From positions 1-46,336 of the forward strand of contig NZ_JACIEE010000004.1 of the NCBI RefSeq assembly GCF_014196765.1: DNA of 46,336 nt, in the 5' to 3' direction. Positions within the stretch are counted from its first letter, which is position 1, and each line of letters starts with the position of its first letter. Under the pieces are notes generated by a model. It was not told where the DNA came from. It saw only the letters and a program-made list of their open reading frames with translations, and ran no database searches. This DNA is from Mycoplana azooxidifex (GTDB taxonomy: Bacteria; Pseudomonadota; Alphaproteobacteria; Rhizobiales; Rhizobiaceae). The position numbers and the translations under genes are program-made. Positions 19,482 through 31,160 of this stretch are shown here, in pieces.

Positions 19482-19664
19482 TTTCGCAATCTCTCGATGG
19501 GCGTCTTTGTCGCTGCCTGCGTCTTTCCGCATGGCACCCGCTCACGGTGCCGTTGCGTCCACGCGCGACGGAAGCGCCAGAGCACGACGGCAGGGCTTCA
19601 TCCTGAACGATGGAGATGAATGATCGATTAATGAATGGCCCGATACGGGAAAACGGGCAGTTTT

Positions 19665-20081
19665 TTAGAGCAGATCCATCAGGTAGGGGATCAGCGGCTC
19701 GTCGGCCGGTGGCATCGGATAGTCCCGAAGCATCTTCGGCTTGACCCATTTCAGCGCCTGCCCCTCGCGGCCGTGCGCGGTTCCCTCGTACCGGCGGCAG
19801 ACATAGAGCGGCATCAGCAGGTGAAAGTCCTCATAGGTGTGGCTGGCAAAGGTCAACGGCGCCAGGCAGGCCACCTTGGTAGTGATGCCGAGCTCCTCGT
19901 CCAGCTCGCGGATCAGCGTTTCCTCAGGCGTCTCGCCCGGCTCCACCTTGCCGCCGGGAAACTCCCAGAGCCCGGCGAGCGTCTTGCCCTCCGGCCGCTG
20001 CGCCAGCAGCACCCGCCCGTCGGCATCGATCAGCGCACAGGCGGCGACGAGCAGGATCCGGCGGGGGGCCTGCCCGGTCAT
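19665..20081 (-). CDS. mutT: 8-oxo-dGTP diphosphatase MutT
   Basis: Nudix hydrolase of 138 residues that cleans oxidised guanine nucleotides from the pool. The full 23-residue Nudix box is at 44-66: Gly 44, Glu 50, Arg 58-Glu 59, Glu 62-Glu 63 and Gly 65 are all in place. GLWEFPGGK before the box is typical of the MutT subfamily. ATG 20081 overlaps the stop codon of the acetyltransferase gene in an ATGA arrangement. Last gene of the ppiC-argJ-GNAT-mutT run, an order common in rhizobia. Confidence 0.95.
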   Translation of the reverse strand: MTGQAPRRILLVAACALIDADGRVLLAQRPEGKTLAGLWEFPGGKVEPGETPEETLIRELDEELGITTKVACLAPLTFASHTYEDFHLLMPLYVCRRYEGTAHGREGQALKWVKPKMLRDYPMPPADEPLIPYLMDLL

Positions 20082-20845
20082 GGCGCCACCGGCCCGCGGT
20101 AGACGTAGCGATAGACCTCGCGGAAGCCCGCCTTGCGATAGAGGTGCACAGCCCCCTCGTTTTCGATTTCGGCCTGCACCCAGGCGCGTTTGGCGCCGCG
20201 AAGGCGCGCCCAGCGCATGGCCGAGTTCAGGATCGAGGTAGCGATGCCGCGGCCGCGCATTTCCGGCGCCACGGCAAGCTGCAGGATGCCAGCGAGGTCG
20301 TTGTCGTGCACGGCGAGCGTGACGGCGGTGGGCCCGAATTCCGGCTTCTCGAAGATGAACAGCCCCGCCTCCGGGCTGATGGCGCTGACGACTTCCGTCA
20401 GCCCCGGCTTCAGCGCGGGATCGTCACCGGAGACGCGGATGCGCGCATCGACGAAGCGGCCGACATCGCGGCTCGGCACATGCTCCACGCCGTCCGCGCT
20501 TTCCGGAGCCACCGGCTCCGCCAGGTCGACCAGCATCACCGCCGTCTCCCCGGCATGCCGCCAGCCCGCCTGGTCCATCATCTCGACGAGCGGAGGCGGG
20601 GTCAGCGGCGTCTGCCGCACCAGCAGCGGCCGACCATAGTCGGAAAAGCGCTTGGCCGCCTTCTCGATGCGGACGGCGAGATCGCGCACGTCCGAGGGAT
20701 CGAGCGGATTGACGGAATTCAGCCGCTTGGAAGGATGGCCGGCATTCAGCCGGATCAGCCAGCTGCCGTCATACTGGGTCGACGCGGCCGGCCACGCCCG
20801 GAAGCCGACGGCTTCCAGCCGGCGGACGCTTGCCAGGTCAGCCAT
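20078..20845 (-). CDS. GNAT family N-acetyltransferase
   Basis: Acetyl-CoA-dependent transferase of 255 residues. The C-terminal half carries the GNAT fold with acetyl-CoA motif LAVAPEMRGRGIATSILNSAM and the late motif NEGAVHLYRKAGFREVYRYVYR. The N-terminal half (ADLASVRRLEAVGFRAWPA, HPSKRLNSVNPLDPSD) is the conserved extension seen in the rhizobial gene next to argJ. I chose ATG 20845, preceded by AGGGAG 9 nt upstream; ATG 20908, overlapping the argJ stop by one base, is the alternative. Its acceptor is unknown. It is distinct from ArgA/ArgJ, although a link to arginine synthesis is suggested by position. Confidence 0.9.
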   Translation of the reverse strand: MADLASVRRLEAVGFRAWPAASTQYDGSWLIRLNAGHPSKRLNSVNPLDPSDVRDLAVRIEKAAKRFSDYGRPLLVRQTPLTPPPLVEMMDQAGWRHAGETAVMLVDLAEPVAPESADGVEHVPSRDVGRFVDARIRVSGDDPALKPGLTEVVSAISPEAGLFIFEKPEFGPTAVTLAVHDNDLAGILQLAVAPEMRGRGIATSILNSAMRWARLRGAKRAWVQAEIENEGAVHLYRKAGFREVYRYVYRGPVAP

Positions 20846-20907
20846 GGCGTTTTGCTCCCTGAAAGTGCGGCTGGCAGGATCGGTCACGACAGACATGGTC
20901 CCGGCCA

Positions 20908-22149
20908 TCAGCTGCGATAGTCGCCATTGATCTCGACATACGCCTTGGTGAGGTCGCACGTCCATACGGTCGCCTTGCCGGATCCGAGCCCGATCTCGAC
21001 GCGAATGGCGATGTCCTCTTCCTTCATCACGGCGGAGGCGGCCTCTTCCGAGTAGCCCGGATCGCGCTCACCGTCGACTGCAACGCGGACATCGCCGAAC
21101 CAGATCGCCAGGCGGTCGCGGTCTGCCATTTCGCCGGACTTGCCGACAGCCATCACCACGCGGCCCCAGTTGGCGTCCTCGCCGGCGACCGCCGTCTTGA
21201 CGAGCGGCGAATTGGCAACCGACAGCGCGATCTTCTTGGCGGCGCCGTCGTTTTCGGCGCCTTCCACGGTGATCGCCACCATCTTGCGCGCGCCCTCGCC
21301 GTCGCGAACGACCTGCAGCGCCAGATCCTTCAGGAGGTTGTTAAGCGCCGTCCTGAAGGCTGCAAGCGCAGGATCGGACGGGCTGGAAACCGGCTTCTGG
21401 CCATCCGCCGCGGCGGCTCCCGTGGCAAACAGCAGGAGCGTGTCGGACGTGGAGGTGTCGCTGTCGACGGTCACGGCATTGAAGGTCGGCTCGACGCCTT
21501 CGGAAAGAAGCGCCTGCAGGGTCGTGGCCGGAATGTCGGCATCTGTGACGACGAAGGAAAGCATCGTCGCCATGTCCGGCGCGATCATGCCCGCACCCTT
21601 GGCCATGCCGTTGATCCGCACCTCGACGTCGCCGATGCGGGCCGTCCGTGTCGCGACCTTCGGATAGGTGTCCGTGGTCATGATCGCCTTGGCCGCCTCG
21701 AGCCAGAAGTCCTCGTTGGCGGAAGTGGCGAGCCCGTCGAGCACGCCGGAGAACTTGGTGGCGTCCAGCGGCTCGCCGATCACGCCGGTCGAGGCGAGGA
21801 ACACCTCGCCCTCGCTGCATCCGGCGGCCTTGGCGGCGGCAACTGCCGTCATCGCTGTCGATTCACGGCCCTTCTTGCCGGTGAACGCATTCGCATTGCC
21901 CGAATTGACGACCACGGCCCGGGCCTTGCCGCCGCCAAGGTTGTCCCGGCAGAAATCGACCGGCGCCGAGGGGCATTTCGACCGCGTGAACACGCCTGCG
22001 ACCGTCGCCGGCGCGTCGAAGACCATCATCAGCACATCGGTGCGGCCCTTGTACTTGATGCCGGCCGCAGCGGTCGCCATCCGCACGCCGCGCACCGGCG
22101 GCATGTCGACAAAGGACTTCGGGGCAAGCGGCGAGACGGGACCGGACAT
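20908..22149 (-). CDS. argJ: Bifunctional glutamate N-acetyltransferase/amino-acid acetyltransferase
   Basis: Recycles the acetyl group between N-acetylornithine and glutamate in arginine synthesis. The enzyme has 413 residues and is made as a precursor that cleaves itself. The cleavage motif [11 protein letters not shown] is present, with the nucleophile at Thr 195, so the enzyme should split into alpha and beta chains before that residue. STGVIGE at 120-126 forms the oxyanion site. ATG 22149 has AGGAA 8 nt upstream; an upstream frame extension to 22200 is non-family. It lies 54 nt after the parvulin gene with a hairpin in the gap. Confidence 0.97.
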   Translation of the reverse strand: MSGPVSPLAPKSFVDMPPVRGVRMATAAAGIKYKGRTDVLMMVFDAPATVAGVFTRSKCPSAPVDFCRDNLGGGKARAVVVNSGNANAFTGKKGRESTAMTAVAAAKAAGCSEGEVFLASTGVIGEPLDATKFSGVLDGLATSANEDFWLEAAKAIMTTDTYPKVATRTARIGDVEVRINGMAKGAGMIAPDMATMLSFVVTDADIPATTLQALLSEGVEPTFNAVTVDSDTSTSDTLLLFATGAAAADGQKPVSSPSDPALAAFRTALNNLLKDLALQVVRDGEGARKMVAITVEGAENDGAAKKIALSVANSPLVKTAVAGEDANWGRVVMAVGKSGEMADRDRLAIWFGDVRVAVDGERDPGYSEEAASAVMKEEDIAIRVEIGLGSGKATVWTCDLTKAYVEINGDYRS

Positions 22150-22171
22150 GGCATTTCCTGCAAATGGAGAC

Positions 22172-22192
22172 GGCCCGCCACGAGGGCGGGCC
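22172..22192 (-). terminator. Hairpin between the parvulin gene and argJ
   Basis: GGCCCGCC and GGCGGGCC form a perfect 8-bp GC stem with a 5-nt loop, 11 bases after the parvulin stop codon. It has no T run, so it may attenuate or protect transcripts instead of stopping all of them; argJ begins 22 bases further on. Confidence 0.4.
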
Positions 22193-22203
22193 CTGGTCAA
22201 GAC

Positions 22204-23121
22204 TTACTGCTGCGGTTGCGCCGGCTGTTCAGGTGCAACAGGCTGGTCGGGCGCAGCGGGCTGATCGGGCGAAACCTGCTGGGGATTGTTGATCTGGTCA
22301 TAGGCGGTCTTCAGCGCCGGATCCTCGATCTCGACCGTGGCCGCGCCCTTCGCGGCGTCCAGCAGGGCAACGTACTTGTCGCGCATGATCAGCTGGCGCA
22401 CCTGCGGCTCGACCTGCTCGATCGGGGGCGGCGCCTGCGTGCGCTTGTCCTCCACGAGGATCACGTGATAGCCGAACTGGCTCTTTACCGGCTCCTTGGT
22501 GTAGGCGCCCTTCTCCAGCGCGAAGGCTACCGTTTCGAATTCCGGTACCATGCGCCCCTTGCTGAAGTAGCCAAGGTCGCCGCCTTCGGATGCGGCGTCG
22601 GTCGACTTCTCCTTGGCGAGCTCGGCAAAGTCCTTGCCGCCGTCGAGCGCGGCGATCACGTCTTTCGCCTCCTGCTCGGTCTTCACCAGGATGTGGCGGG
22701 CCCGGACTTCCTCCTGCGGCTCAATGGCCGCGATTTCCTTTTCATAGCGCGCCTTCACCTCTTCCGGCGTGATCGCATCGACCACGTGCTTCTTGAAGTA
22801 GGCATTGTGCAACTCGCGCTCGGTCAGGAAGGCCACGCGCTGCTTGAAGGTCGCATCGTTCTCCAGCCCCTCTTTGCTGGCATCGGCGGCGAGCAGCTTG
22901 ACGTCGATGATGGCCGAAAGGGCGGCAACCTGCTTCTGCTCCGGCGGCAGGTTTGCAAGCTGCGGATCGAGGCCTGCAATCGCCAGATCGATTTCGGACT
23001 GACGGACTTCCGCACTGCCGACCTTGGCCACGACCGGATCGGAGGCGTCCTGCGCGAAGGCGCCATGGGCAGCCGTGATGGCGATAAGCGCCACCGCGGC
23101 GAGCTTGTTATACTTGAACAT
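22204..23121 (-). CDS. Periplasmic peptidyl-prolyl isomerase (parvulin/SurA-like)
   Basis: Folding helper of 305 residues. A signal peptide (MFKYNKLAAVALIAITAAHGAFA) is followed by an N-terminal SurA-like helical domain (about 30-130). The parvulin rotamase domain lies at about 140-230, with motifs RARHILVK, GGDLGYF and SQFGYHVILVED. The C-terminus is a Pro/Gln-rich tail with repeated PDQPxAP units. The start may be ATG 23121 or the ATG six bases upstream (23127). The protein should assist outer-membrane or secreted proteins. It is divergent from secA, a common alphaproteobacterial pairing of export functions. Confidence 0.94.
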   Translation of the reverse strand: MFKYNKLAAVALIAITAAHGAFAQDASDPVVAKVGSAEVRQSEIDLAIAGLDPQLANLPPEQKQVAALSAIIDVKLLAADASKEGLENDATFKQRVAFLTERELHNAYFKKHVVDAITPEEVKARYEKEIAAIEPQEEVRARHILVKTEQEAKDVIAALDGGKDFAELAKEKSTDAASEGGDLGYFSKGRMVPEFETVAFALEKGAYTKEPVKSQFGYHVILVEDKRTQAPPPIEQVEPQVRQLIMRDKYVALLDAAKGAATVEIEDPALKTAYDQINNPQQVSPDQPAAPDQPVAPEQPAQPQQ

Positions 23122-23220
23122 TCTCATAAACCTTTCACAGTCGGCCAACTTCGATGCGAAACCGGCTCTCCCCCGGTTGAACAGCACTGGAATGTGGCCG
23201 TTGTGTAACCGATTGCGCCG

Positions 23221-23249
23221 TTGACATCATTCGACCCCCCTCTTATCTG
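23221..23249 (+). promoter_or_regulatory. Predicted sigma-70 promoter of secA
   Basis: A perfect TTGACA at 23221-23226, a 17-nt spacer and TATCTG at 23244-23249. The -10 is weak. Transcription would start near 23256, leaving a leader of about 98 nt before secA. Confidence 0.55.
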
Positions 23250-23353
23250 TCACGCAATCCCGCGTCCAGAACGTTTCCGGGCGTTTCACGGCTTTGCACG
23301 CATCATCGTTGGCGCCCCGAGACGTCGGCGACAGAGAAGAAAGGACCATCCTG

Positions 23354-26071
<2,718 letters not shown>

Positions 26072-26097
26072 TCCCTGCCGGACGATCTTCGCGATTG

Positions 26098-26132
26098 GAA
26101 AACGATGCCGCCTTCGGGCGGCATCCTCGTTT
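26098..26132 (+). terminator. Terminator of secA
   Basis: A perfect 9-bp stem (26104-26112 with 26117-26125) closed by a TTCG tetraloop. Flanking AAAAC and GTTTT can extend it past a small bulge. It lies 32 bases after the secA stop and isolates secA from the flippase gene. Confidence 0.85.
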
Positions 26133-26273
26133 TCATAGCCGGCCGGGTCTTCTCGGGCCAGATTTTTCGACCTGGCACCCACCAGTCCCGGCAGGTCCCG
26201 CCCACGCTTTGTTAACCCTGATCTGTCAAGACTGCCGCGTGTGTATTGCGTGAATGTTCGGGTAGCTGTGTTC

Positions 26274-27692
26274 ATGGCGGTGATTCAGTCGGCAGAAAAA
26301 CTGCTGCCAAACGGTCTGCGCCGCAAGGTGGCCCCGTTGACGCGCCGTCTCGGCGAGATCCTTGTCGGCGACGACCCGCGCAACCTCGCCCGGCGCATGG
26401 CGCTGATCGCCTTCGTCATCCGCGTTGCCAGCGCTGCCATCGCGTTCGTCTCCCAGATCATCATGGCCCGCATGATGGGCGAGTTCGAATACGGCATCTT
26501 CGTCTTCGTCTGGGTCCTGGTCGTCATCTTCGGCAATCTCTCCTGCCTTGGCTTCCATTCCACCGTCGTGCGCTTCCTGCCGCAATACAGCGCCCACGGC
26601 GCCCATGCCGAGATCCGCGGCCTGACCGCGACGGCCCACACGTTCTCGATCGTGTCCTCCAGTCTGCTCGCGCTCATCGGCCTCCTGGGCCTGTGGCTGT
26701 TCTCTGCGCACCTGGAGAGCTTCTACGTGGTGCCCATCTATCTCGGCATCTTCTGCCTGCCGATGATTGCCTTGGGAGACGTCCTGGAAGGCACGGCGCG
26801 CGCTCACAGCTGGGCCGTCGTGGCGCTGAGCCCCACCTACCTCGTTCGTCCGCTGCTCATCCTCCTCTTCCTCGTCGCGGTCTTTCTCCTCGGCGCTCCG
26901 CATACGGCGGTCACCGCCATGGCCGCAGCACTGGCGGCCACCTACCTCACGTCGGTCGTACAGTTCTTCAATGTCGGCCGCCGGCTTCGCCGCGCCTATC
27001 TGAAAGGGCCGCGCCGCCTCGAATTCGGCACCTGGATCCGGGTGGCTCTGCCGATCTTCCTGATCGAGGGGTTCGGCTTCCTGCTGACCAATTCGGACGT
27101 CATCGTGGTCGGCCTGGTCCTCGATCCGGAGAGCGTCGCGATCTACTACGCCGCCGCCAAGACCATGGCGCTCGTCCACTTCGTCCTCTTCTCCGTCAAG
27201 GCGGCGGCCGCGCCGCGTTTTTCCGCTCTCTATGGACAGGGCGATCGCATCGGGCTGGCGCATTTCGCCGGCGAAACCGTTCGCTGGAGCTTCTGGCCGT
27301 CGCTGGCCGTTGGCCTCGCGGTGCTGCTGGTGGGCGATTTCCTGCTGTCCCTGTTCGGCCCGGCCTTCACCGCCGGCTACGGCGTCATGGTGATCCTGCT
27401 GGTCGGTATCCTTGCCAAGGCCGCCGTCGGCCCCGGTGAGGTGCTCTTGACCATGGCTGGCCAGCAGAAACTGTGCATGTGGCTTTATGCGGTCGCGCTC
27501 GCCGCCAACATCGGCCTCAACATCGCCCTCATCCCGCCGTTTGGCATCGACGGCGCCGCTATCGCCACGGCCGGCGCCATGGCCCTGGAGGCCGCCCTGC
27601 TCTTTACCGCCGTCCGCCGCATGCTGGGCATCACCATCTTTGCGTTTGCCGCGCCGACCAGCGCCGTGACACGCCATGACAAGGCAGACTGA
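26274..27692 (+). CDS. Wzx-like polysaccharide flippase
   Basis: Membrane protein of 472 residues with about 12 to 14 hydrophobic segments spread along its length, fitting the MOP/PST superfamily of lipid-linked oligosaccharide flippases. A basic N-terminus (about 1-45) precedes the first membrane segment. Characteristic pieces include FVSQIIMARMMGEFEYGIFVFVW and late LNIALIPPFGIDGAAIATAGAM. It would move an undecaprenyl-linked glycan across the inner membrane. ATG 26274 is preferred, although GTG 26241 is possible; neither has a strong ribosome site. The CelD-like acetyltransferase gene follows after one base, so the two are co-translated. No polymerase or glycosyltransferase is nearby. Confidence 0.88.
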   Translation: MAVIQSAEKLLPNGLRRKVAPLTRRLGEILVGDDPRNLARRMALIAFVIRVASAAIAFVSQIIMARMMGEFEYGIFVFVWVLVVIFGNLSCLGFHSTVVRFLPQYSAHGAHAEIRGLTATAHTFSIVSSSLLALIGLLGLWLFSAHLESFYVVPIYLGIFCLPMIALGDVLEGTARAHSWAVVALSPTYLVRPLLILLFLVAVFLLGAPHTAVTAMAAALAATYLTSVVQFFNVGRRLRRAYLKGPRRLEFGTWIRVALPIFLIEGFGFLLTNSDVIVVGLVLDPESVAIYYAAAKTMALVHFVLFSVKAAAAPRFSALYGQGDRIGLAHFAGETVRWSFWPSLAVGLAVLLVGDFLLSLFGPAFTAGYGVMVILLVGILAKAAVGPGEVLLTMAGQQKLCMWLYAVALAANIGLNIALIPPFGIDGAAIATAGAMALEAALLFTAVRRMLGITIFAFAAPTSAVTRHDKAD

Positions 27693-27693
27693 C

Positions 27694-28956
27694 ATGACCT
27701 TCATCTCCGGATCCGGCAGCGAGGATATTGGGGCAGCGCAGGGCGCGTCCCATCTGTCCGCGCAGACGCCGCCGGCCGAGCATCGCATCGCCGTCGGCCG
27801 GCCCGGTCGGTCGCTGTCGCTCTATCCGGCGATGGCCGGCTACGAGCTGCAGCAGGAACTCGACTACCTCGCCAACCGGGCGCTGGAGCCGAACGTTTTC
27901 TTCACCGGCCGCTTCCTTGCGCCCGCCATGCCCCGGCTCGAGGACCGCACCGTCCGTCTTTCCCTGATCCGCGACGAGGATGAGCGGCGCAGCCGCATTC
28001 GCTTCCTGATGCCGTTCTCGGTCGAACGGCCCGGCTTCTCCATGGGCACGGCGATCATCCGCGGCTGGTCGAACCCGTTCGGGCCGCTGGGCACCCCGCT
28101 CGTCGATACCGAAGACGCGGCCGAAACCATCGACAACCTCCTCGAAGCGCTGGCGCGGCCCGGAAACGGCCTGCCGCCGATCCTCGTGCTGCCCGACCTG
28201 CGGCTCAACGGCGCCTTCGCAGCGCTGGCACGCGCCGTCGCCATCGGTCGCAACCTTCCGCTGACGATTGCAAACACCTATGAGCGGCCGATGCTCGAAA
28301 GCCTGCAGGACGGGCCGACCTACCTGAAGCAGGCGATCTCGGCGCAGCACTTCCGCGAACTGCAGCGCCAGTGGCGCAAGCTCGAGGAGACGGGTGAGCC
28401 CTCCTACCACGTTGCCCGCCAACCCTCGGAAATTCGCCTCAGGATGGAGCAGTTCCTGCTGCTGGAGGCGGCCGGCTGGAAAGGACGGGGCCGTACCGCG
28501 ATGATCAACGATCGTTACCGCGCCGCCTTCGCTCGGGAGGCCATCACCAACCTCGCCGAGACCGACAGCGTGCGCATCCACACGCTCGACTTCGACGGCA
28601 AGGCGATCGCCTCGATGATCGTCTTCCTTGCCGGTGGCGAGGCCTACACCTGGAAGACCGCCTATGACGAGGCCTTCGCCCGCTTCTCGCCCGGCAAGCT
28701 GCTGTTGGCGCAGCTGACGGAATGGCATCTCGACGACGCCAACATCGTCCGCTCCGACAGCTGCGCCGTGCCGGACCATCCGGTGATGAGCCGTTTCTGG
28801 GAGGAACGCGAGGAGATGGGAACGCTCGTCATCGGCCTGCAGCAGAACGGCGACCGCGACGTCCGCCAGGTCGCCGCACAGCTGCACCTCTACCGCAACA
28901 CCCGCAACGTGGCCCGCATGCTGCGGGACAAGATCCGCGCACTCGCCAAGCGGTAA
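27694..28956 (+). CDS. GNAT-fold acetyltransferase of the BioF2/CelD type
   Basis: Protein of 420 residues. The C-terminal region (about 225-380) carries the Acetyltransf_6 (BioF2-like) fold with FLLLEAAGWKGRGRTAMINDRYRAAFAREAI and IASMIVFLAGGEAYTWKTAYDEAFARFSPGKLLL, the signature of CelD-family enzymes that often modify exopolysaccharides or peptidoglycan precursors. The N-terminal 200 residues are the usual first repeat of this two-domain architecture. ATG 27694 follows the flippase stop codon by one base. A role in acylating or otherwise modifying the glycan moved by the flippase is the natural reading of the pair, but is inference. Confidence 0.86.
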   Translation: MTFISGSGSEDIGAAQGASHLSAQTPPAEHRIAVGRPGRSLSLYPAMAGYELQQELDYLANRALEPNVFFTGRFLAPAMPRLEDRTVRLSLIRDEDERRSRIRFLMPFSVERPGFSMGTAIIRGWSNPFGPLGTPLVDTEDAAETIDNLLEALARPGNGLPPILVLPDLRLNGAFAALARAVAIGRNLPLTIANTYERPMLESLQDGPTYLKQAISAQHFRELQRQWRKLEETGEPSYHVARQPSEIRLRMEQFLLLEAAGWKGRGRTAMINDRYRAAFAREAITNLAETDSVRIHTLDFDGKAIASMIVFLAGGEAYTWKTAYDEAFARFSPGKLLLAQLTEWHLDDANIVRSDSCAVPDHPVMSRFWEEREEMGTLVIGLQQNGDRDVRQVAAQLHLYRNTRNVARMLRDKIRALAKR

Positions 28957-28968
28957 GGAGCGCGGCAG

Positions 28969-28995
28969 GCCTCAGGTGCCTTAGACACCTCAGGC
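28969..28995. terminator. Hairpin between convergent acetyltransferase and ligase genes
   Basis: GCCTCAGGTG (28969-28978) and CACCTCAGGC (28986-28995) pair with one mismatch over 10 positions and a 7-nt loop. The right arm overlaps the last codons of the ligase gene. It may act on either transcript, but no T run follows. Confidence 0.4.
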
Positions 28996-30645
28996 GCCGG
29001 CCGGGTCCGCCGACAGCGCTTCCGCCACAGCACGCTCGCGCAGGAAGCGGCGGATGACCTTGCCGGACGTCGTCAGCGGCAGGCTGTCCACGAAGGCGAC
29101 CTCCCGCGGATATTCGTGCATCGACAGCCGCATCTTGACCCAGGCGCCGATCTCGGCGGCAAGCGCCTCGCTCGCCGAAAATCCCTGCCGCAGCATCACA
29201 TAGGCCTTGACGATCTCGGTGCGCACCGGATCCGGCTTGCCGACGACGGCGGCAAGCTGCACGGCCGGATGGCCGGCCAAGCAATCCTCCACCTCGCTCG
29301 GACCGATGCGATACCCGGACGACGTGATGACGTCGTCGTCCCGGCCGATGAAGGTGATGTAGCCCTCCTCGTCCATCCGGCCGAGATCGCCGGTCGTCAT
29401 CCAGTCGCCGATGAACTTCCTTTCCGTCGCCGCCTCGTTGTTCCAGTAGCCGAGGAACATCACGGGATCCGGACGGCGGACGGCGATCTGGCCGGCGCTG
29501 CCAGGTGGAAGCGTACGCCCTTCAGCGTCGATGATGGCAACGGTGTGACCGGGCACGGCCTTGCCGATCGGCCCGGGGCGCGACACGCCGAGACGGCCGA
29601 TCGAGCCGATGACGATGTTGCATTCCGTCTGGCCGTAGAACTCGTTGATCGTGATGCCGAGCGTGCGTCGCACCCATTCCCAGGTTTCCCGCCCGAGCGA
29701 TTCGCCAGCCGTGCCGATGGTCCGCAGGTTGAGCCGGTAGTGCTTCAGCGGTTCCTCCACGCTCTTCATCAGCCGCAGCGCGGTCGGCGGGATGAAGGCG
29801 TTGCGAACGTCCATCTCCGCCATGATCCGGTAGGCCATGTGCGGATCGAATTTCTGCCCCGGCGAAGAAACGACGGGAACGCCGAGAAAGAGTGCCGGCA
29901 GTAGCGCGTTCAGCAGGCCGCCCGCCCACGCCCAGTCCGCCGGCGTCCAGATCCGGTCGCCGGGCTGCGGCAGGAACTCGTGGTGCATCTGGAAGCCGGG
30001 CACGTGGCCGAGAAGGACACGGTGCCCATGGAGCGCCCCCTTCGGCGGCCCGGTGGTGCCGGAGGTGTAGATCATCAGCGCCGGATCGTCCGGGCTGCTG
30101 TCTATCGGCGTAAAGGCCCCTTTGCCCAAAGCCTCCAGAGCCTCGAGAGAGACGGTGCCCTCCGTACCGTCGCCGTCGACGAGGACCACCAGCGAGAGTT
30201 CCTCGAGCCGACCCCGAATCTCGGCCAGCCGTTTGAGGCCGAAGGCGTTGGTGACGACAGCCCTGACGCCGGCATCCCGCAGGCGGAACTCCAGCGCCTC
30301 CGCACCGAACAGAAGCGCCAGCGGCAGCGCGATCGCGCCAAGCTTGTAGAGCGCTAAATGGGCGATCACCGTCTCGAAGCCCTGCGGCAGGAGGATCGCA
30401 ACCCGATCTCCTGGGCGCACGCCGCTTGCCGCAAGTCCGCCGGCGAAGGCGGATGAGCGTTCGGCAAGGGCGCCGTAGGTCAGGCTCAGGTGATTGCCGT
30501 CCGGACAGAAATGCTGGAGACAGATGCGATCAGGATCGCGCTCGGCCCACCGGTCGGCCACCGCAGTGCCGATATTGAACCGTTCGGGTATCTCCCAGCG
30601 AAAGTCGCTGTAGAGCGCCTCGTATGTCGTGCGTTCTGCAAGCAT
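28990..30645 (-). CDS. AMP-forming acyl-CoA synthetase
   Basis: ANL-superfamily ligase of 551 residues that would activate a carboxylic acid to the acyl-adenylate and then to the CoA thioester. The phosphate-binding motif YTSGTTGPPKG is at 193-203, the adenylate-binding motif is NEFYGQTECN, and the hinge region TGDLGRMDEEGYITFIGRDDDVI is intact. The catalytic Lys is in TTSGKVIRR at about 529. Sequence style resembles the medium-chain/AcsM-like branch, so short- to medium-chain or aromatic acids are likely substrates. The BON-domain gene lies 85 nt upstream. A GAGGAG sits 12 nt before ATG 30645. Confidence 0.92.
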   Translation of the reverse strand: MLAERTTYEALYSDFRWEIPERFNIGTAVADRWAERDPDRICLQHFCPDGNHLSLTYGALAERSSAFAGGLAASGVRPGDRVAILLPQGFETVIAHLALYKLGAIALPLALLFGAEALEFRLRDAGVRAVVTNAFGLKRLAEIRGRLEELSLVVLVDGDGTEGTVSLEALEALGKGAFTPIDSSPDDPALMIYTSGTTGPPKGALHGHRVLLGHVPGFQMHHEFLPQPGDRIWTPADWAWAGGLLNALLPALFLGVPVVSSPGQKFDPHMAYRIMAEMDVRNAFIPPTALRLMKSVEEPLKHYRLNLRTIGTAGESLGRETWEWVRRTLGITINEFYGQTECNIVIGSIGRLGVSRPGPIGKAVPGHTVAIIDAEGRTLPPGSAGQIAVRRPDPVMFLGYWNNEAATERKFIGDWMTTGDLGRMDEEGYITFIGRDDDVITSSGYRIGPSEVEDCLAGHPAVQLAAVVGKPDPVRTEIVKAYVMLRQGFSASEALAAEIGAWVKMRLSMHEYPREVAFVDSLPLTTSGKVIRRFLRERAVAEALSADPAGA

Positions 30646-30730
30646 GGTGCAACGCAGCCTCCTCGCTGCATTGCACTAGCATTTCGCAAGGACCTGCCGC
30701 AATGCTTCCGCCACGACCAAGGATCAGAAC

Positions 30731-30994
30731 CTATCCCGCGACGAGGGTGGATTCCACCGCGCGGACTCCGGCCACCGAACTGGCGATATCGATCGCGCGG
30801 GCGATTTCCTCTGCCGAGCCGACGCGCCCCGTCAGGTAGATCACCCCGTTTTCGCAGGTCACGGCAACGTCGGAGGGGTCGACCGTACCGGCAGCAGCGA
30901 GCGCGTCCGCCACCGCCGTTTCGAGCACCGCCGGATGCGGACCGTCGAAATGCTCGGGGATCTCGCCATGAAACGTCCCTTCCTTGAATACCAT
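30731..30994 (-). CDS. BON domain-containing protein
   Basis: Small protein of 87 residues. One BON domain spans most of it (AVLETAVADALAAAGTVDPSDVAVTCENGVIYLTGRVGSAEEIARAIDIASSVAGVRAVESTLVA). BON domains bind phospholipid membranes, but no signal peptide is visible here, so it is predicted cytoplasmic. ATG 30994 has an ideal AGGAGG 6 nt upstream, which rules out the longer frame to 31099. The ligase gene follows on the same strand. Confidence 0.9.
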   Translation of the reverse strand: MVFKEGTFHGEIPEHFDGPHPAVLETAVADALAAAGTVDPSDVAVTCENGVIYLTGRVGSAEEIARAIDIASSVAGVRAVESTLVAG

Positions 30995-31160
30995 CCCTGC
31001 CTCCTGAGGTTCCCGCCCGCGCGGCTGCCCGGGCTGCCTTGCACAATCTGAGCGTTCACCTTTCCACGCGGCGCGGCTCGCCGAGCAATCGATATACAAC
31101 GGTGATTTTTCCTGTAATCCTGCATAGTCAAGGATCCATCATTCGCATTTGTTGACATCC

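Noticed and set aside
20846-20908. ATG 20908 overlapping the argJ stop as start of the GNAT gene
   Set aside because: Lacks a ribosome site; ATG 20845 has AGGGAG and matches the family N-terminus. Kept as an alternative.
26226-27788. 520-codon minus-strand ORF opposite the flippase gene
   Set aside because: Highly charged Gly/Glu/Asp/His-rich product, as expected from the complement of a hydrophobic membrane protein.
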